Shown here one piece after another: positions 36,497-45,163 of a stretch of DNA of 64,000 bases (positions within the stretch are counted from its first letter, which is position 1; every line of letters starts with the position of its first letter). Both the position numbers and the translations under genes were made by a program. The notes beneath the pieces are model-generated. The model saw only the letters and a list, made by a program, of their open reading frames with translations, ran no database searches and was not told where the DNA came from. Source of the stretch: Caproicibacterium sp. BJN0003 (lineage in GTDB: Bacteria; Bacillota; Clostridia; Oscillospirales; Acutalibacteraceae); contig NZ_CP111108.1 in assembly GCF_026314295.1 (NCBI RefSeq), positions 1,984,001 to 2,048,000 of the forward strand, read 5' to 3'.

Positions 36497-37119
36497 TATG
36501 CGTACACCTCCTCGATCTGTGCTACGGCATCCTTCAGGACAATAAATTTGTCCGCATTGAGGATATCGTAAACATTCAGGGTATTTACCATTGCGGTTTT
36601 TACTCCCGGAAGGTTATTCGCAGAAGCAATTACCTTTTCGTCCTTTTCGGGGAGAACGATCAGAGCCTTTTTATCCGCTCCCAAAGCCTTGAGCATCTCA
36701 GCGATGGCCTTGGTCTTGAAATCATCCAGAGTAATTGCGGACAGAACGATCATCTCGTCATCCTTTACCTTGCTGGAGAACGCGGATTTAAGTGCCAGAC
36801 GTTTCACCTTCTTGTTGAGGGTGTAACTGTAGTCGCGCGGCTTTGGTGCAAAAACAATGCCGCCGTGCGTCCACTGAGGCGCCCGGGTGGAACCCTGACG
36901 GGCGTGGCCCGTGCCTTTTTGTTTCCAGGGCTTTCTGCCACCGCCGGAAACCTCGCTGCGGGTCAGCGCAGACTGTGTGCCCTGGCGCTGATTGGCCAGA
37001 TAATTCTTTACAATGTCATGCATTACGCTGACATTCGGCTCAATGCCGAAAATGGCGTCGGAAAGGTCGATTTTCTCTACTTCCTTGCCGGTCATATCAA
37101 GTACTGCTACTGTAGGCAT
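36496..37119 (-). CDS. rplD: 50S ribosomal protein L4
   Basis: 207 residues. The loop [13 protein letters not shown] reaches into the exit tunnel and is a macrolide-resistance site in other species; no unusual change is seen. In E. coli L4 represses the S10 operon through the leader RNA. A long leader precedes rpsJ here, but whether L4 acts on it is unknown. Confidence 0.97.
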   Translation of the reverse strand: MPTVAVLDMTGKEVEKIDLSDAIFGIEPNVSVMHDIVKNYLANQRQGTQSALTRSEVSGGGRKPWKQKGTGHARQGSTRAPQWTHGGIVFAPKPRDYSYTLNKKVKRLALKSAFSSKVKDDEMIVLSAITLDDFKTKAIAEMLKALGADKKALIVLPEKDEKVIASANNLPGVKTAMVNTLNVYDILNADKFIVLKDAVAQIEEVYA

Positions 37120-37136
37120 TTCGGTTCCTCCTTTCC

Positions 37137-37775
37137 TTACGCTTTCACTTTAACGCTGTCATGAATGACAACGATACCGCCATTCGGGCCCGGAACGGCG
37201 CCCTTGATAGCGATCAGATTGTTTTCTGCATCGACTTTGGCGACCGTCAGATTCTGTACAGTGGTCGTCTCAGCGCCCATATGGCCAGACATATGCTTGC
37301 CTGGGAATACACGGGACGGATCGGAGCAGCAGCCATTGGAACCGGCGTGACGTGCTACCGGGCCGGTGCCATGGGATTCCTTCAGGCGGTGCAGGTTCCA
37401 GCGCTTGATGCCGCCGGCCCAGCCCTTGCCTTTGCTGGTGCCCTGTACGTCGACCTTATCTCCGGCAGCGAAAACGTCTGCCTTTACAAGATCGCCGACT
37501 TTCAAAGCATCAGCATCGTCCATGCGAAACTCGCGAAGGACTTTTTTCGGAGCGACGTCTGCTTTTTCGAAGTGGCCCTTCATAGGCTTTGTGAGGCGCT
37601 GTGCCTTCATTTCGCCATAGCCGAGCTGAACACTCTGGTAGCCGTCGTTCTCTACGGTCTTTTTCTGAGCAACCACGCAAGGGCCTGCTTCAATGACCGT
37701 AACGGGAATTACATTTCCCTTTTCGTCGAAAATCTGCGTCATGCCGATTTTCTTGCCAATGATACCTTTTTTCAT
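37137..37775 (-). CDS. rplC: 50S ribosomal protein L3
   Basis: 212 residues. It starts [16 protein letters not shown] and has the long tip loop [19 protein letters not shown] near the peptidyl-transferase centre. It lies 93 bp after rpsJ. Confidence 0.98.
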   Translation of the reverse strand: MKKGIIGKKIGMTQIFDEKGNVIPVTVIEAGPCVVAQKKTVENDGYQSVQLGYGEMKAQRLTKPMKGHFEKADVAPKKVLREFRMDDADALKVGDLVKADVFAAGDKVDVQGTSKGKGWAGGIKRWNLHRLKESHGTGPVARHAGSNGCCSDPSRVFPGKHMSGHMGAETTTVQNLTVAKVDAENNLIAIKGAVPGPNGGIVVIHDSVKVKA

Positions 37776-37868
37776 TGTTCGGATTACCTCCTATGGTTAT
37801 TGGTTGGCGTTTCTGCCAACATGACCTCGACGCTGGTCGGTTGAAAAATTACTTATAACAGAATCCTG

Positions 37869-38180
37869 TTACAGTTTAATTTCGATCTCAACACCGGCGG
37901 GGAGTTCCAGACCCATCATAGCTTCAACAGTCTTGTTGGAAGGTCTGAGGATGTCGATCAGTCTCTTGTGGGTACGCATTTCAAACTGTTCGCGGCTGTC
38001 CTTATACTTATGAACAGCACGCAGAATCGTGATGATCTGCTTTTCGGTCGGCAGCGGGACAGGACCGCTTACGCGGGCGCCTGTACGTTTTGCGGTCTGA
38101 ACGATCTTTTCACAAGACTGATCGACCAGCTGATGATCGTACCCTTTAATTCTGATCCGGATTTTTTCTTTGACTGCCAC
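37869..38180 (-). CDS. rpsJ: 30S ribosomal protein S10
   Basis: 103 residues. The start codon is GTG with AAGGAGG ten bases upstream. [10 protein letters not shown] and [11 protein letters not shown] identify S10, which also forms the NusB-NusE antitermination pair. It is the first gene of the leftward supercluster; no tuf, fus or rpsL gene lies upstream in this window. Confidence 0.98.
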   Translation of the reverse strand: MAVKEKIRIRIKGYDHQLVDQSCEKIVQTAKRTGARVSGPVPLPTEKQIITILRAVHKYKDSREQFEMRTHKRLIDILRPSNKTVEAMMGLELPAGVEIEIKL

Positions 38181-38502
38181 TAAAATCGCCTCCTTATTGT
38201 AGTTGGCGGACTAGAAAGGCCTTTTTGGCGGAATTTTTCCTACAATGTTCCGGGTGTTTCATCTCGGCCCATTGAAAAACCGGATCTCCCTTTTGGGGCG
38301 ACCCGGGTCTTGGCAAAAATATCCTGAACAGGAAAAAGTCGCACAAGTACTCTTTCGCTGCACACAATCTTTTCTCGCCCGGTTTAAAATCGGACATACT
38401 CCACGGAAAAACCGGCTTAATATAAGCCGCAACCTCCCGCTTCAACGCATATCTGTCGCAGTCGTGCTTGATTATAATACCATAAACAGATTAGGAATGC
38501 AA
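38181..38502 (-). promoter_or_regulatory. Promoter and about 285-nt leader of the S10 operon
   Basis: Reading leftward, TTGCAT (38497-38502), a 17-bp spacer and TATTAT (38474-38479) form a promoter. The transcript would begin near 38466 and run about 285 nt before rpsJ. The leader is rich in potential stems, including ATTAAGCCGG and CCGGGTCGCCCC segments, and contains no convincing gene. S10-operon leaders bind L4 in enterobacteria. I cannot assign this one to a known family, so autoregulation is only a possibility. Confidence 0.6.
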
Positions 38503-38555
38503 GAATTTCTTTTGTAATAAACAGAAAAATTTAAAGTCTCTTTTTGTTCATTATG

Positions 38556-38849
38556 CTAGCTCTTCTTTTGGCACTGCTTCTCCCGATATTTTGCAGACTT
38601 TGCCTTGGAGGCAGCTGTTGCTGCAGTCCAGCCGCAAACGGTTGCTGCTAATCTTCCAACCGAAATTGGCCCTATTGCGCCGATCGCTGCCGCACCTTTC
38701 GGATTTCCCTTTCGGTCATGCAGAATCATTGTAATCCCTTTTGCCTTAGTGCCTGCAATTTGATTACATCCCGATTTTCTGGCAAATGCCGTCCCGACGG
38801 CAGCAGCACCTGCAAAAAAAGAAATCTTTCTCCATGTTTTCGCTTTCAT
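38556..38849 (-). CDS. Small hypothetical protein, Ala/Gly-rich
   Basis: 97 residues, with a GGAAAGGACGG stretch ahead of the ATG. The sequence is rich in Ala, Gly and Lys and has two mildly hydrophobic stretches (about 9-22 and 52-80) and a lysine-rich C-terminus. I do not recognise the family. It lies between the S10 promoter and the proS terminator with no obvious partner. It could be a small membrane-associated protein or, less likely, a chance frame. Confidence 0.5.
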   Translation of the reverse strand: MKAKTWRKISFFAGAAAVGTAFARKSGCNQIAGTKAKGITMILHDRKGNPKGAAAIGAIGPISVGRLAATVCGWTAATAASKAKSAKYREKQCQKKS

Positions 38850-38955
38850 AAAATTCTTCCGTCCTTTCCTTTTAATATAGAAAAAATCAGACGAAGATCA
38901 TTCTTTTCCTAGAATACCCAATTTTTTAGAAAACAACAAGTCTTTCCAAATAAAA

Positions 38956-38993
38956 ATCCGGAAAATTCCGGGTTTTCCCGAAAAATTCCGGAT
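38956..38993 (-). terminator. Terminator after proS
   Basis: ATCCGGA/TCCGGAT arms (38956-38962 and 38987-38993) enclose an inner CGGG/CCCG stem. TTTTTATTT follows in the leftward direction. It starts 9 bp after the proS stop codon. Confidence 0.8.
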
Positions 38994-39001
38994 CTGATTT
39001 T

Positions 39002-40441
39002 TTAATACTGACGTCCCCAATAAACCATATGAGTTGCAGGCTTTCCACAGCAGACACAGGTATCGGCTACATGTTCTTCTTCAAATGGAATGCAGCGGGA
39101 CTTAACGCCGCCGGTTTCATCCTTCAGCTTTTCTTCACAGGCCGCATCTCCGCACCACATTGCTTTGATAAATCCAGGTTTATTTTTGGCAATTTCCAAA
39201 AATTCCTCGTGATTATGCGCCACAAATGTTTTAGCGTTCAAATTTGCGAGGGCCTGCTCATACATCTGATCATGTACCTTCTGCAACTGCTCATTGACAG
39301 ACTCCAAAAGGGTTCCGAGCGGTGTAAAAATCTTTTCGCGGTCCGTTCTGCGCACAAGAACACATTGGTCCTTCTCGATATCCTTCGGCCCGATTTCAAG
39401 CCGCAGCGGAACACCCTTCATCTCATATTGGGCAAATTTCCAACCGGGAGACTGCTCAGAATCGTCCAGCTTGACCCGGACTCCAGCTTTTTTGAGCTCT
39501 TCAAAAAGTGCATTCGCTTTTTCGAGGACCCCTGGCTTATGCTGTGCAACAGGCACAATAACGACCTGAATCGGAGCGATTGCCGGCGGAAGTTTTAAGC
39601 CGCTGTCATCGCCGTGAACCATAATAATCGCACCAATCATTCTGGTGGAAACACCCCAGCTCGTCTGATAGGGATGCTGTAATGTATTGTCACGCCCTGT
39701 AAAGGTGATTCCAAAACTCTTTGCGAATCCATCTCCAAAATAATGGCTGGTACCGCCCTGCAGAGCAACGCCATTGTGCATCATCGGTTCGATCGTATAA
39801 GTGGCTTCCGCTCCGGCAAACTTTTCTTTCTCCGTTTTCTGTCCGGTCACTGCTGGAATTGCGAGAGAATCACGATAAAAATCCTCATAGCAATGCAGCA
39901 TCCGCATGGTCTCTTCCTTAGCTTCTTCCGGCGTCTCATGCATCGTATGGCCTTCCTGCCACAAAAATTCACTGCTGCGCAGGAAAGGACGGGTCGTTTT
40001 TTCCCAGCGGACAACGCTGCACCACTGATTATAAAGTTTCGGCAGATCTCTCCAGGAATGAATCACTTTCTGATAATGCTCGCAGAAAAGCACTTCGCTG
40101 GTGGGACGCACACAAAGGCGTTCTTCCAGCTTTTCTCCGCCGCCCTGCGTAACCCACGCAACTTCGGGCGCAAATCCTTTTACATGTTCCTTTTCCTTAT
40201 TCAAAAGACTCTCCGGAATAAACATGGGCATATAAACATTTTCATGTCCCAGCTCTTTGAATCTTTTATCCAAAATCTTCTGGATATTCTCCCAGATTGC
40301 ATATCCGTAAGGTTCAATCACCATACAGCCCTTTACGCTGGAATAATCCATCAGCTCCGCTTTTTTGACGATATCCGTATACCAACGGGTAAAATCCTCA
40401 TCCATGGGAGTGATTGCTTCCACAAATTTTTTGTCTGCCAT
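39002..40441 (-). CDS. proS: Prolyl-tRNA synthetase (ProS type 3, archaeal/eukaryotic-like)
   Basis: 479 residues, with no insertion/editing domain between class II motifs 2 and 3, as in type 3 enzymes. Visible landmarks are R-P-T-S-E-V (motif 2 region), W-Q-E-G-H-T-M-H, and T-S-W-G-V-S-T-R (motif 3). An anticodon-binding domain and the C-terminal extension follow, with C-V-C-C-G-K-P-A and a final W-G-R-Q-Y. It charges tRNA-Pro. It lies 17 bp after the OadG-like gene, so it is probably transcribed with the Na+-pump genes. I see no T-box leader before it. Confidence 0.96.
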   Translation of the reverse strand: MADKKFVEAITPMDEDFTRWYTDIVKKAELMDYSSVKGCMVIEPYGYAIWENIQKILDKRFKELGHENVYMPMFIPESLLNKEKEHVKGFAPEVAWVTQGGGEKLEERLCVRPTSEVLFCEHYQKVIHSWRDLPKLYNQWCSVVRWEKTTRPFLRSSEFLWQEGHTMHETPEEAKEETMRMLHCYEDFYRDSLAIPAVTGQKTEKEKFAGAEATYTIEPMMHNGVALQGGTSHYFGDGFAKSFGITFTGRDNTLQHPYQTSWGVSTRMIGAIIMVHGDDSGLKLPPAIAPIQVVIVPVAQHKPGVLEKANALFEELKKAGVRVKLDDSEQSPGWKFAQYEMKGVPLRLEIGPKDIEKDQCVLVRRTDREKIFTPLGTLLESVNEQLQKVHDQMYEQALANLNAKTFVAHNHEEFLEIAKNKPGFIKAMWCGDAACEEKLKDETGGVKSRCIPFEEEHVADTCVCCGKPATHMVYWGRQY

Positions 40442-40457
40442 AGTTTCTTGACGCTCC

Positions 40458-40631
40458 TCAGTTCTTTTTTTCTTTTCCGAATTTCGAAAGCACCATAATC
40501 AAAAGATACAGCAGCATCATAACGATCAAAATGCCAAGCATCCCTAATCCCATCATTTTAAAGCTTCCGAAAAGGTCGGATTCATGAACAATTCCCAAAA
40601 CGCTCTGGAAATCTGCCAACATTGTTAACAT
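40458..40631 (-). CDS. OadG-like small membrane subunit of a Na+-pumping decarboxylase
   Basis: About 57 residues from ATG 40631 (a longer TTG-started form to 40664 is possible). One strong membrane helix ([22 protein letters not shown]) is followed by a charged tail K-F-G-K-E-K-K-N. This matches the gamma/delta subunits that anchor decarboxylase complexes, and the position just after the beta-subunit gene supports it. It is shorter than most OadG proteins and lacks the usual proline-rich C-terminal tail. Confidence 0.7.
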   Translation of the reverse strand: MLTMLADFQSVLGIVHESDLFGSFKMMGLGMLGILIVMMLLYLLIMVLSKFGKEKKN

Positions 40632-40638
40632 TTCTATT

Positions 40639-41772
40639 TTACACCCCCAATAAGTTCCCTGCAAGACTTAAAATGATTCCGCCTGCAACAACCGATCCAA
40701 TTTGTCCTGCTACATTTGCGCCGACTGCGTGCATCAGCAAATGATTGGTAGGATCTTCTTTCAAAGCCATCTTCTGAATCACGCGCGAGCTCATTGGAAA
40801 CGCCGAAATTCCGGCGCCGCCTACCATTGGGTTGACTTTTTTACCTTCCGGCAGGAAAATATTCAGAAGCTTTGCAAAAAGGACTCCGCCGATCGTATCG
40901 AAAATAAAAGCAAAAAGTCCCAACCCCATAATCAGCAATGTTCCAAAAGTTAGGAACTGCTCCGCCTGCATCTGGAACGCGATTGTAATTCCGAGAAAGA
41001 TCGTAATCAAATTGGTAAGCGGTCCTTCTGCAGTCTCTTTTAAAGAATCCAACTTATGACATTCCCGAATCAGATTTCCGAACATCAAAAAGCCCACCAA
41101 AGCAACCGAATCCGGTGCAATCAGTCCCGCAACAACCGTCACACAAATTGGAAAAAGAATTCTTGTCAGTCTGCTGACCTGCTTCGGATGATAGGGCATC
41201 CGGATCTTGCGTTCTTTTTCCGTCGTGACGAGCCGAATCGCAAAAGGCTGAATAATTGGTACCAATGCCATATAGCTATAAGCGGCTACCGAAATGGCAC
41301 CGATATAATTACTATTAAGTGTTTTTGCAACAAAGATCGAAGTCGGACCATCCGCTGCACCGATCACGCCGGCCGACAACGCGTCTTTTAACGGAAACCC
41401 CAAAAGGACTGCCAAAACAACGGTCATAAAGATCCCGAACTGCGCCGCACCGCTGAAAAGCAGCATCCGCGGGTTGGAAAGCAGAGGTCCAAAATCGATC
41501 ATTGCTCCGATTCCAACAAACAAAAGCAGCGGCATTGCCTCGCTGGCACGAATGCCGACATCATAAAGCCATTGAATAATCCCGGAGTTCCCCAAGACAC
41601 CGGAATACGGCAGATTCACCAGAATTGCACCAAATCCCATTGGAAGCAGCAAAGCCGGCTCAAAATCCTTTTTAATGGCAAGCCAGATCAAAACGCCGCC
41701 GATTATCCACATGATGAATTGTTGTGGAGTAACACTGAGAATCCCCTTGACTAAAAATGAAAAATCTCCCAC
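40639..41772 (-). CDS. Na+-translocating decarboxylase beta subunit (OadB/GcdB/MmdB)
   Basis: 377 residues from a GTG preceded by AAAAGGAG. About 10-11 membrane helices. The key motif G-V-I-G-A-A-D-G-P-T-S-I-F-V (with the coupling Asp) and the second motif G-G-A-G-I-S-A-F-P-M-S-S-R-V are both present. The subunit decarboxylates carboxybiotin and pumps Na+ outward. The carboxyltransferase alpha and biotin-carrier subunits are not in the window, so the acid (oxaloacetate, methylmalonyl-CoA or glutaconyl-CoA) cannot be named. A riboswitch-like leader with a terminator precedes it. Confidence 0.92.
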   Translation of the reverse strand: MGDFSFLVKGILSVTPQQFIMWIIGGVLIWLAIKKDFEPALLLPMGFGAILVNLPYSGVLGNSGIIQWLYDVGIRASEAMPLLLFVGIGAMIDFGPLLSNPRMLLFSGAAQFGIFMTVVLAVLLGFPLKDALSAGVIGAADGPTSIFVAKTLNSNYIGAISVAAYSYMALVPIIQPFAIRLVTTEKERKIRMPYHPKQVSRLTRILFPICVTVVAGLIAPDSVALVGFLMFGNLIRECHKLDSLKETAEGPLTNLITIFLGITIAFQMQAEQFLTFGTLLIMGLGLFAFIFDTIGGVLFAKLLNIFLPEGKKVNPMVGGAGISAFPMSSRVIQKMALKEDPTNHLLMHAVGANVAGQIGSVVAGGIILSLAGNLLGV

Positions 41773-41820
41773 AAAAATCTACGCTCCTTTTCTTGCTCAT
41801 AAAGGGAACGATAAACAAAA

Positions 41821-41876
41821 AAGACTTTTCGGAAAAAGCTGCCCACTGCAATCTTGGACAGTCTCCGAAAAGTCTT
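41821..41876 (-). terminator. Leader terminator before oadB
   Basis: A perfect 13-bp stem (AAGACTTTTCGGA with its complement) has a 30-nt apical region and six T residues downstream in the leftward direction. Its 5' arm is part of the riboswitch-like core, so formation should depend on ligand state. Confidence 0.8.
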
Positions 41877-41960
41877 GTTACCGATATCGGCACGCATTGC
41901 CAGATCTTTTAAAAGATCGTGATGTTGACAAATGCGTTTTCAACTACTCCCTTTTTGTGA
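41821..41960 (-). promoter_or_regulatory. yybP-ykoY-like (Mn2+-type) riboswitch leader with terminator, upstream of oadB
   Basis: Reading leftward, the leader contains GGGAGTAG, then GTCAACATCACG, a perfect GATCTTTT/AAAAGATC stem, CCGATATCGG and CAAGAC. All are in the order I recall for yybP-ykoY manganese riboswitches (GGGGAGUAG, GUCAACAU, CAAGAC). The last box runs into a strong terminator: AAGACTTTTCGGA (41864-41876) pairs with 41821-41833, followed by a T-run. The promoter lies just upstream. Assignment is by eye. Na+-sensing classes are an alternative given the downstream Na+ pump. Confidence 0.65.
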
Positions 41961-41968
41961 CTGTTTTC

Positions 41969-41997
41969 AGTATAGCGATGACTTTCGGAAATGTCAA
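41969..41997 (-). promoter_or_regulatory. Strong sigma-70-type promoter for the oadB leader
   Basis: Reading leftward: TTGACA (41992-41997), a 17-bp spacer, TATACT (41969-41974). The predicted start is near 41962, which places the riboswitch-like boxes within the first 25-100 nt of the transcript. Confidence 0.85.
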
Positions 41998-42134
41998 TTC
42001 TTATTTTATCCCAAATAAAATTTTTTTCTTCGTAATAAAACAAAATATTGAATGATTTTACAAAGATTCTATTGCACAGTTTTGTGCAGCAGATTACAAT
42101 AAAAGCAATCTGCAAAAAGAAGAGGGAATTTTAT

Positions 42135-42770
42135 TTGTTTAAATTGGAACAAGTACGCTATAAAACTATTCTCGACATTCCGAATTTTACATTTGACCGA
42201 CAGATTACCTGCATTGTGGGACCTTCCGGCAGCGGGAAGACTACCCTTCTGCGGCTGCTCAACAAAATGTATCTGCCAACTGCCGGCAATATTTTTTATA
42301 ACCAAACATCACTCATCGAGATTGACGCTGTAAAGCTGCGTCGAAAAGTCGTCATGCTCGGTCAAACTCCAATCCTTTATCCCGGTACAATTGAAGACAA
42401 CCTTCAAATCGGACGTCGTTTCTCCGAAGATGAGGACGCCCCACGCAATCTTCTACAGGGCGCATTAGAAAAAGTAGGGCTGCCAAAGTCGCTCAGTGAC
42501 TCCTGCAATAAGCTTTCCGGCGGAGAAAAACAGCGCCTCTGTATGGCGCGCATCCTTTTAATGAATGCTGAAACTTATCTGATGGATGAACCCTCTGCAG
42601 CACTCGACCCTGAGATGGAATATCAAATGACCAAAAATCTGGCAGAATTTGTACGAGAAAAAGGACGCCAGCTCATTTTGATTACCCACTCAAACCAGGT
42701 TTCCTCTATGTTCTCAGAAGATATCGTCACATTGGAAAGCGGAAAAATAAAAGAGGGAGAAAGTTTATGA
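42135..42770 (+). CDS. fetA: ABC transporter ATP-binding protein (FetA/YbbL-like)
   Basis: 211 residues from TTG 42135, supported by AGAGGG eight bases upstream; the longer frame to 42048 has no ribosome binding site. Walker A is G-P-S-G-S-G-K-T-T, the signature L-S-G-G-E-K-Q-R, and Walker B Y-L-M-D-E-P. Together with the overlapping permease gene it forms a FetAB-type transporter, reported as an iron exporter in E. coli. Divergent placement from a manganese-type riboswitch fits a metal-homeostasis setting. Confidence 0.82.
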   Translation: MFKLEQVRYKTILDIPNFTFDRQITCIVGPSGSGKTTLLRLLNKMYLPTAGNIFYNQTSLIEIDAVKLRRKVVMLGQTPILYPGTIEDNLQIGRRFSEDEDAPRNLLQGALEKVGLPKSLSDSCNKLSGGEKQRLCMARILLMNAETYLMDEPSAALDPEMEYQMTKNLAEFVREKGRQLILITHSNQVSSMFSEDIVTLESGKIKEGESL

Positions 42771-43552
42771 ACGCTATCATGGATCTGCCAATCTGGAACC
42801 TTGCAATCGCATATGTTTTTGTTCTTCTACTGCTTGTCCTCTCTAAAACGCGGGGGATTGGAAGAGAAAAGTTTATCCTCACTGCCACCGTGCGCATGAC
42901 TGTTCAGCTGACACTGATGGGATTCATTTTGATGTACGTTTTTGATCATCCAAGCTGGTGGCTAACCAGTCTTATGCTTTGCGTTATGCTAGCATTTGCA
43001 ATTCGAACCGCCTGCCGCCGAGTTTCCAAAGACCTGCCAAAAGCTTTGCGGCGGCTAATTGGCATCTGCTTAATTTCTTCCTATATTGTTACAGCACTTG
43101 TTTTTCTGTTGGCAGTATTACGGGTGACCCCGTGGTTTAATCCACAATACTGTATCCCAATTTCCGGCATGATTATCGGTAATGCTATGACGGGGCTCGC
43201 ACTCGGTGCAAATAAGCTAAAAAGTGGGATTGAAGAAAACCGAGAAATCATTGAAAACTCTCTGATGTTGGGGTCCACTCCAAAAGCGGCAACTCACAAG
43301 ATCGTCAATGATGCCTTTGACAGTGCAATCCTTCCCAATATGACGAATATGCTCACGATGGGTATTGTCTCTTTGCCGGGTATGATGACCGGACAAATTC
43401 TCTCCGGTACTTTTCCGATGACCGCTATCAAGTACCAAATTGGAATTATGCTGGCAATTTTAGGATGTACCGCACTTGCGAGCGTTCTGCTCGTCACCAT
43501 CGGATATCAGGCATTCTTTACAAAAGATGCCGCTCTCAAAGACCCAACTTAA
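42767..43552 (+). CDS. fetB: ABC transporter permease (FetB/YbbM-like, UPF0014)
   Basis: 261 residues, overlapping the ATPase gene by 4 nt (ATGA). About seven membrane helices. Recognisable blocks are P-I-S-G-M-I-I-G-N-A-M-T-G and S-L-M-L-G-S-T-P-K-A-A, followed by G-I-V-S-L-P-G-M-M-T-G-Q-I-L-S-G. This is the UPF0014/FetB pattern. It is inferred to export iron or a related metal with FetA. Confidence 0.88.
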   Translation: MNAIMDLPIWNLAIAYVFVLLLLVLSKTRGIGREKFILTATVRMTVQLTLMGFILMYVFDHPSWWLTSLMLCVMLAFAIRTACRRVSKDLPKALRRLIGICLISSYIVTALVFLLAVLRVTPWFNPQYCIPISGMIIGNAMTGLALGANKLKSGIEENREIIENSLMLGSTPKAATHKIVNDAFDSAILPNMTNMLTMGIVSLPGMMTGQILSGTFPMTAIKYQIGIMLAILGCTALASVLLVTIGYQAFFTKDAALKDPT

Positions 43553-43588
43553 ATCTTTTGAAAACGGCAAGCTGAATGGTATCCTGTT

Positions 43589-44506
43589 TTAACCAATCAA
43601 ATAGCACCAGATTGGAATTGTGATCATCGATAGCAGAGTAGAAAGCACCACACACTTTGTTGCAAACGGTGCATCACTGTGATAGCGCGCTGCAAAAATA
43701 GCAGCCGTAGCGCCCGCAGGCATACCAACCATGATTACGCAAACACCGGCAGCTGCATGTTCCAACCCGCAGGCAGTGCTGAGTCCGAACGCAACCATCG
43801 GCAGCAGTACAAGACGCAGAAGGCTGATAAAGAGCGTTGATTTATTGACAATGGTGGAGAATTTTACATCGGCAAGAATGGTCCCTACGATCATCATAGT
43901 AATTGCAGAATTGCAGTTTCCGATACTTTTAATCGTCAAAGTCATAAACTCCGGCAGCTGCACCTTGGTCACCATGATCAGCAATCCTATGTAAACAGCG
44001 ACTAAACACGGATGAGTCAGCACATTTCGAATGACTTTTTTGCGGTCTGTAGTTTCCCCGGAAACAAAATAAGAAGTACCGACTGACCAAATCACCATAC
44101 GCTGTGGAATCAGAAAAATAGAAGAATAAAGCAATCCAATGTTCCCATAAATTCCTTCGGCTACCGGATTCCCTAAAAATGCTCCGTTTGAAACAATCGT
44201 GCAGTATTGAAGGACTTTTTTCTGCTGCTCATTAAAACGGTTAAAAAGGAAATGATTGAGGATAATACCGACAAACTGCATCAGTACACTGACAAGAAGA
44301 ATCCACCAGCAAGCCTGCATTTCAGCCGTGTCAAAATCCACCAGACAAGATTTAATGGTATTACACGGGATAATTACATCCATACAAAGATCTGTTAGAC
44401 AACGAGTTCCGTTATCATCTATGATTCCCTTTTTCTTAAGGAACAATCCAAGCAGAATCATCAGGAACAACGACCCTTGCAGACTGAATAATTGACCGAT
44501 ATCCAC
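43589..44506 (-). CDS. AEC family transporter (auxin efflux carrier-like)
   Basis: 305 residues from GTG 44506, preceded by AAAAGGGAG; the frame open to 44659 adds an implausible N-terminus. About ten membrane helices in two five-helix repeats, with the typical M-D-V-I-I-P-C-N-T-I crossover and a C-terminal G-M-P-A-G-A-T-A-A-I-F-A. AEC members move organic acids such as malate, or amino-acid-like anions. No neighbour indicates the substrate. Confidence 0.85.
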   Translation of the reverse strand: MDIGQLFSLQGSLFLMILLGLFLKKKGIIDDNGTRCLTDLCMDVIIPCNTIKSCLVDFDTAEMQACWWILLVSVLMQFVGIILNHFLFNRFNEQQKKVLQYCTIVSNGAFLGNPVAEGIYGNIGLLYSSIFLIPQRMVIWSVGTSYFVSGETTDRKKVIRNVLTHPCLVAVYIGLLIMVTKVQLPEFMTLTIKSIGNCNSAITMMIVGTILADVKFSTIVNKSTLFISLLRLVLLPMVAFGLSTACGLEHAAAGVCVIMVGMPAGATAAIFAARYHSDAPFATKCVVLSTLLSMITIPIWCYLIG

Positions 44507-44642
44507 CCACGCATCTCCCTTTTCTATCCAATAAAGTTTCTTTATGTATTCAAAATATATAATGATATATAATATGAATAATTCTAACATAAAGGAAGTG
44601 TGTGAAGCAATCTTTTCCCTTGGTTTTTTACAATAAAAATAA

Positions 44643-44683
44643 AAGGGCCGCAAAACCATAATAAATATGGTCCTGCGGCTCTT
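44643..44683 (-). terminator. Terminator of the csoR-copA transcript
   Basis: A long stem (44643-44660 with 44666-44683, core GGGCCGCA..CCATA) with few mismatches is followed by T-rich sequence in the leftward direction. It begins right after the csoR stop codon and separates it from the AEC gene. Confidence 0.82.
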
Positions 44684-44684
44684 T

Positions 44685-44948
44685 TTATTTCGTCATCTTA
44701 TCAAACACTCTTAAAAGTTCATCAATTTTAGCTTCCGGGTCACCACTTTCAAAAGCTTCTCTTACACATCCGCGCATATGTGCACGAATAATCTCTTTAT
44801 TGGCTTTTTGCAGGATCGCCGTTACAGCCAACAGTTGATTGGAAATATCAATGCAGTAACGGTCTTCATCCACCATCTTCTGTACACCCTGCAACTGCCC
44901 CATTGCGGTCTTTAAGAGACGATTGATTATCTTTGGATCTGCCTGCAT
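44685..44948 (-). CDS. csoR: CsoR-type copper-sensing repressor
   Basis: 87 residues, all-helical DUF156 fold. The Cu(I) ligands Cys-His-Cys are seen as Y-C-I-D and A-H-M-R-G-C. The gene overlaps the last base of copA, and a C/G-rich dyad resembling CsoR operators sits in the copA promoter. It should repress copA-csoR when copper is low and let go when copper binds. Confidence 0.9.
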   Translation of the reverse strand: MQADPKIINRLLKTAMGQLQGVQKMVDEDRYCIDISNQLLAVTAILQKANKEIIRAHMRGCVREAFESGDPEAKIDELLRVFDKMTK

Positions 44949-45163
44949 CAGTCAGCCTCTACTTTTCCGGGCTCGTACCCTGCTTCTTTAACCGCTTCCT
45001 GCAAAGCCGTATCCGCGACTTCTTCCTTTAGGGTTAAAACGGCATTTTTATTTTCTAAGCTAACCTCTGCCTTTTCTACTCCCGGTACCTTTTCCAGTGC
45101 TTCTTTTACATGTGCCTGGCAATGCGCACACATCATACCTTCTACTGCAATTACTTTTTTCAT
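44948..45163 (-). CDS. Possible free CopZ-like chaperone from an internal start in copA
   Basis: The C-terminal heavy-metal domain of copA begins at an internal ATG (45163). AAAGGAG lies 11 nt upstream of it, within the linker. Initiation there would give a 71-residue protein beginning M-K-K-V-I-A-V-E-G-M-M-C-A-H-C, equal to a complete CopZ. E. coli copA also yields a separate chaperone, by frameshifting. Use of this start is unproven. Confidence 0.45.
   Translation of the reverse strand: MKKVIAVEGMMCAHCQAHVKEALEKVPGVEKAEVSLENKNAVLTLKEEVADTALQEAVKEAGYEPGKVEAD

Noticed and set aside
36487-37844. Rightward open frames opposite rplD and rplC
   Set aside because: They are fully covered by certain ribosomal protein genes on the other strand.
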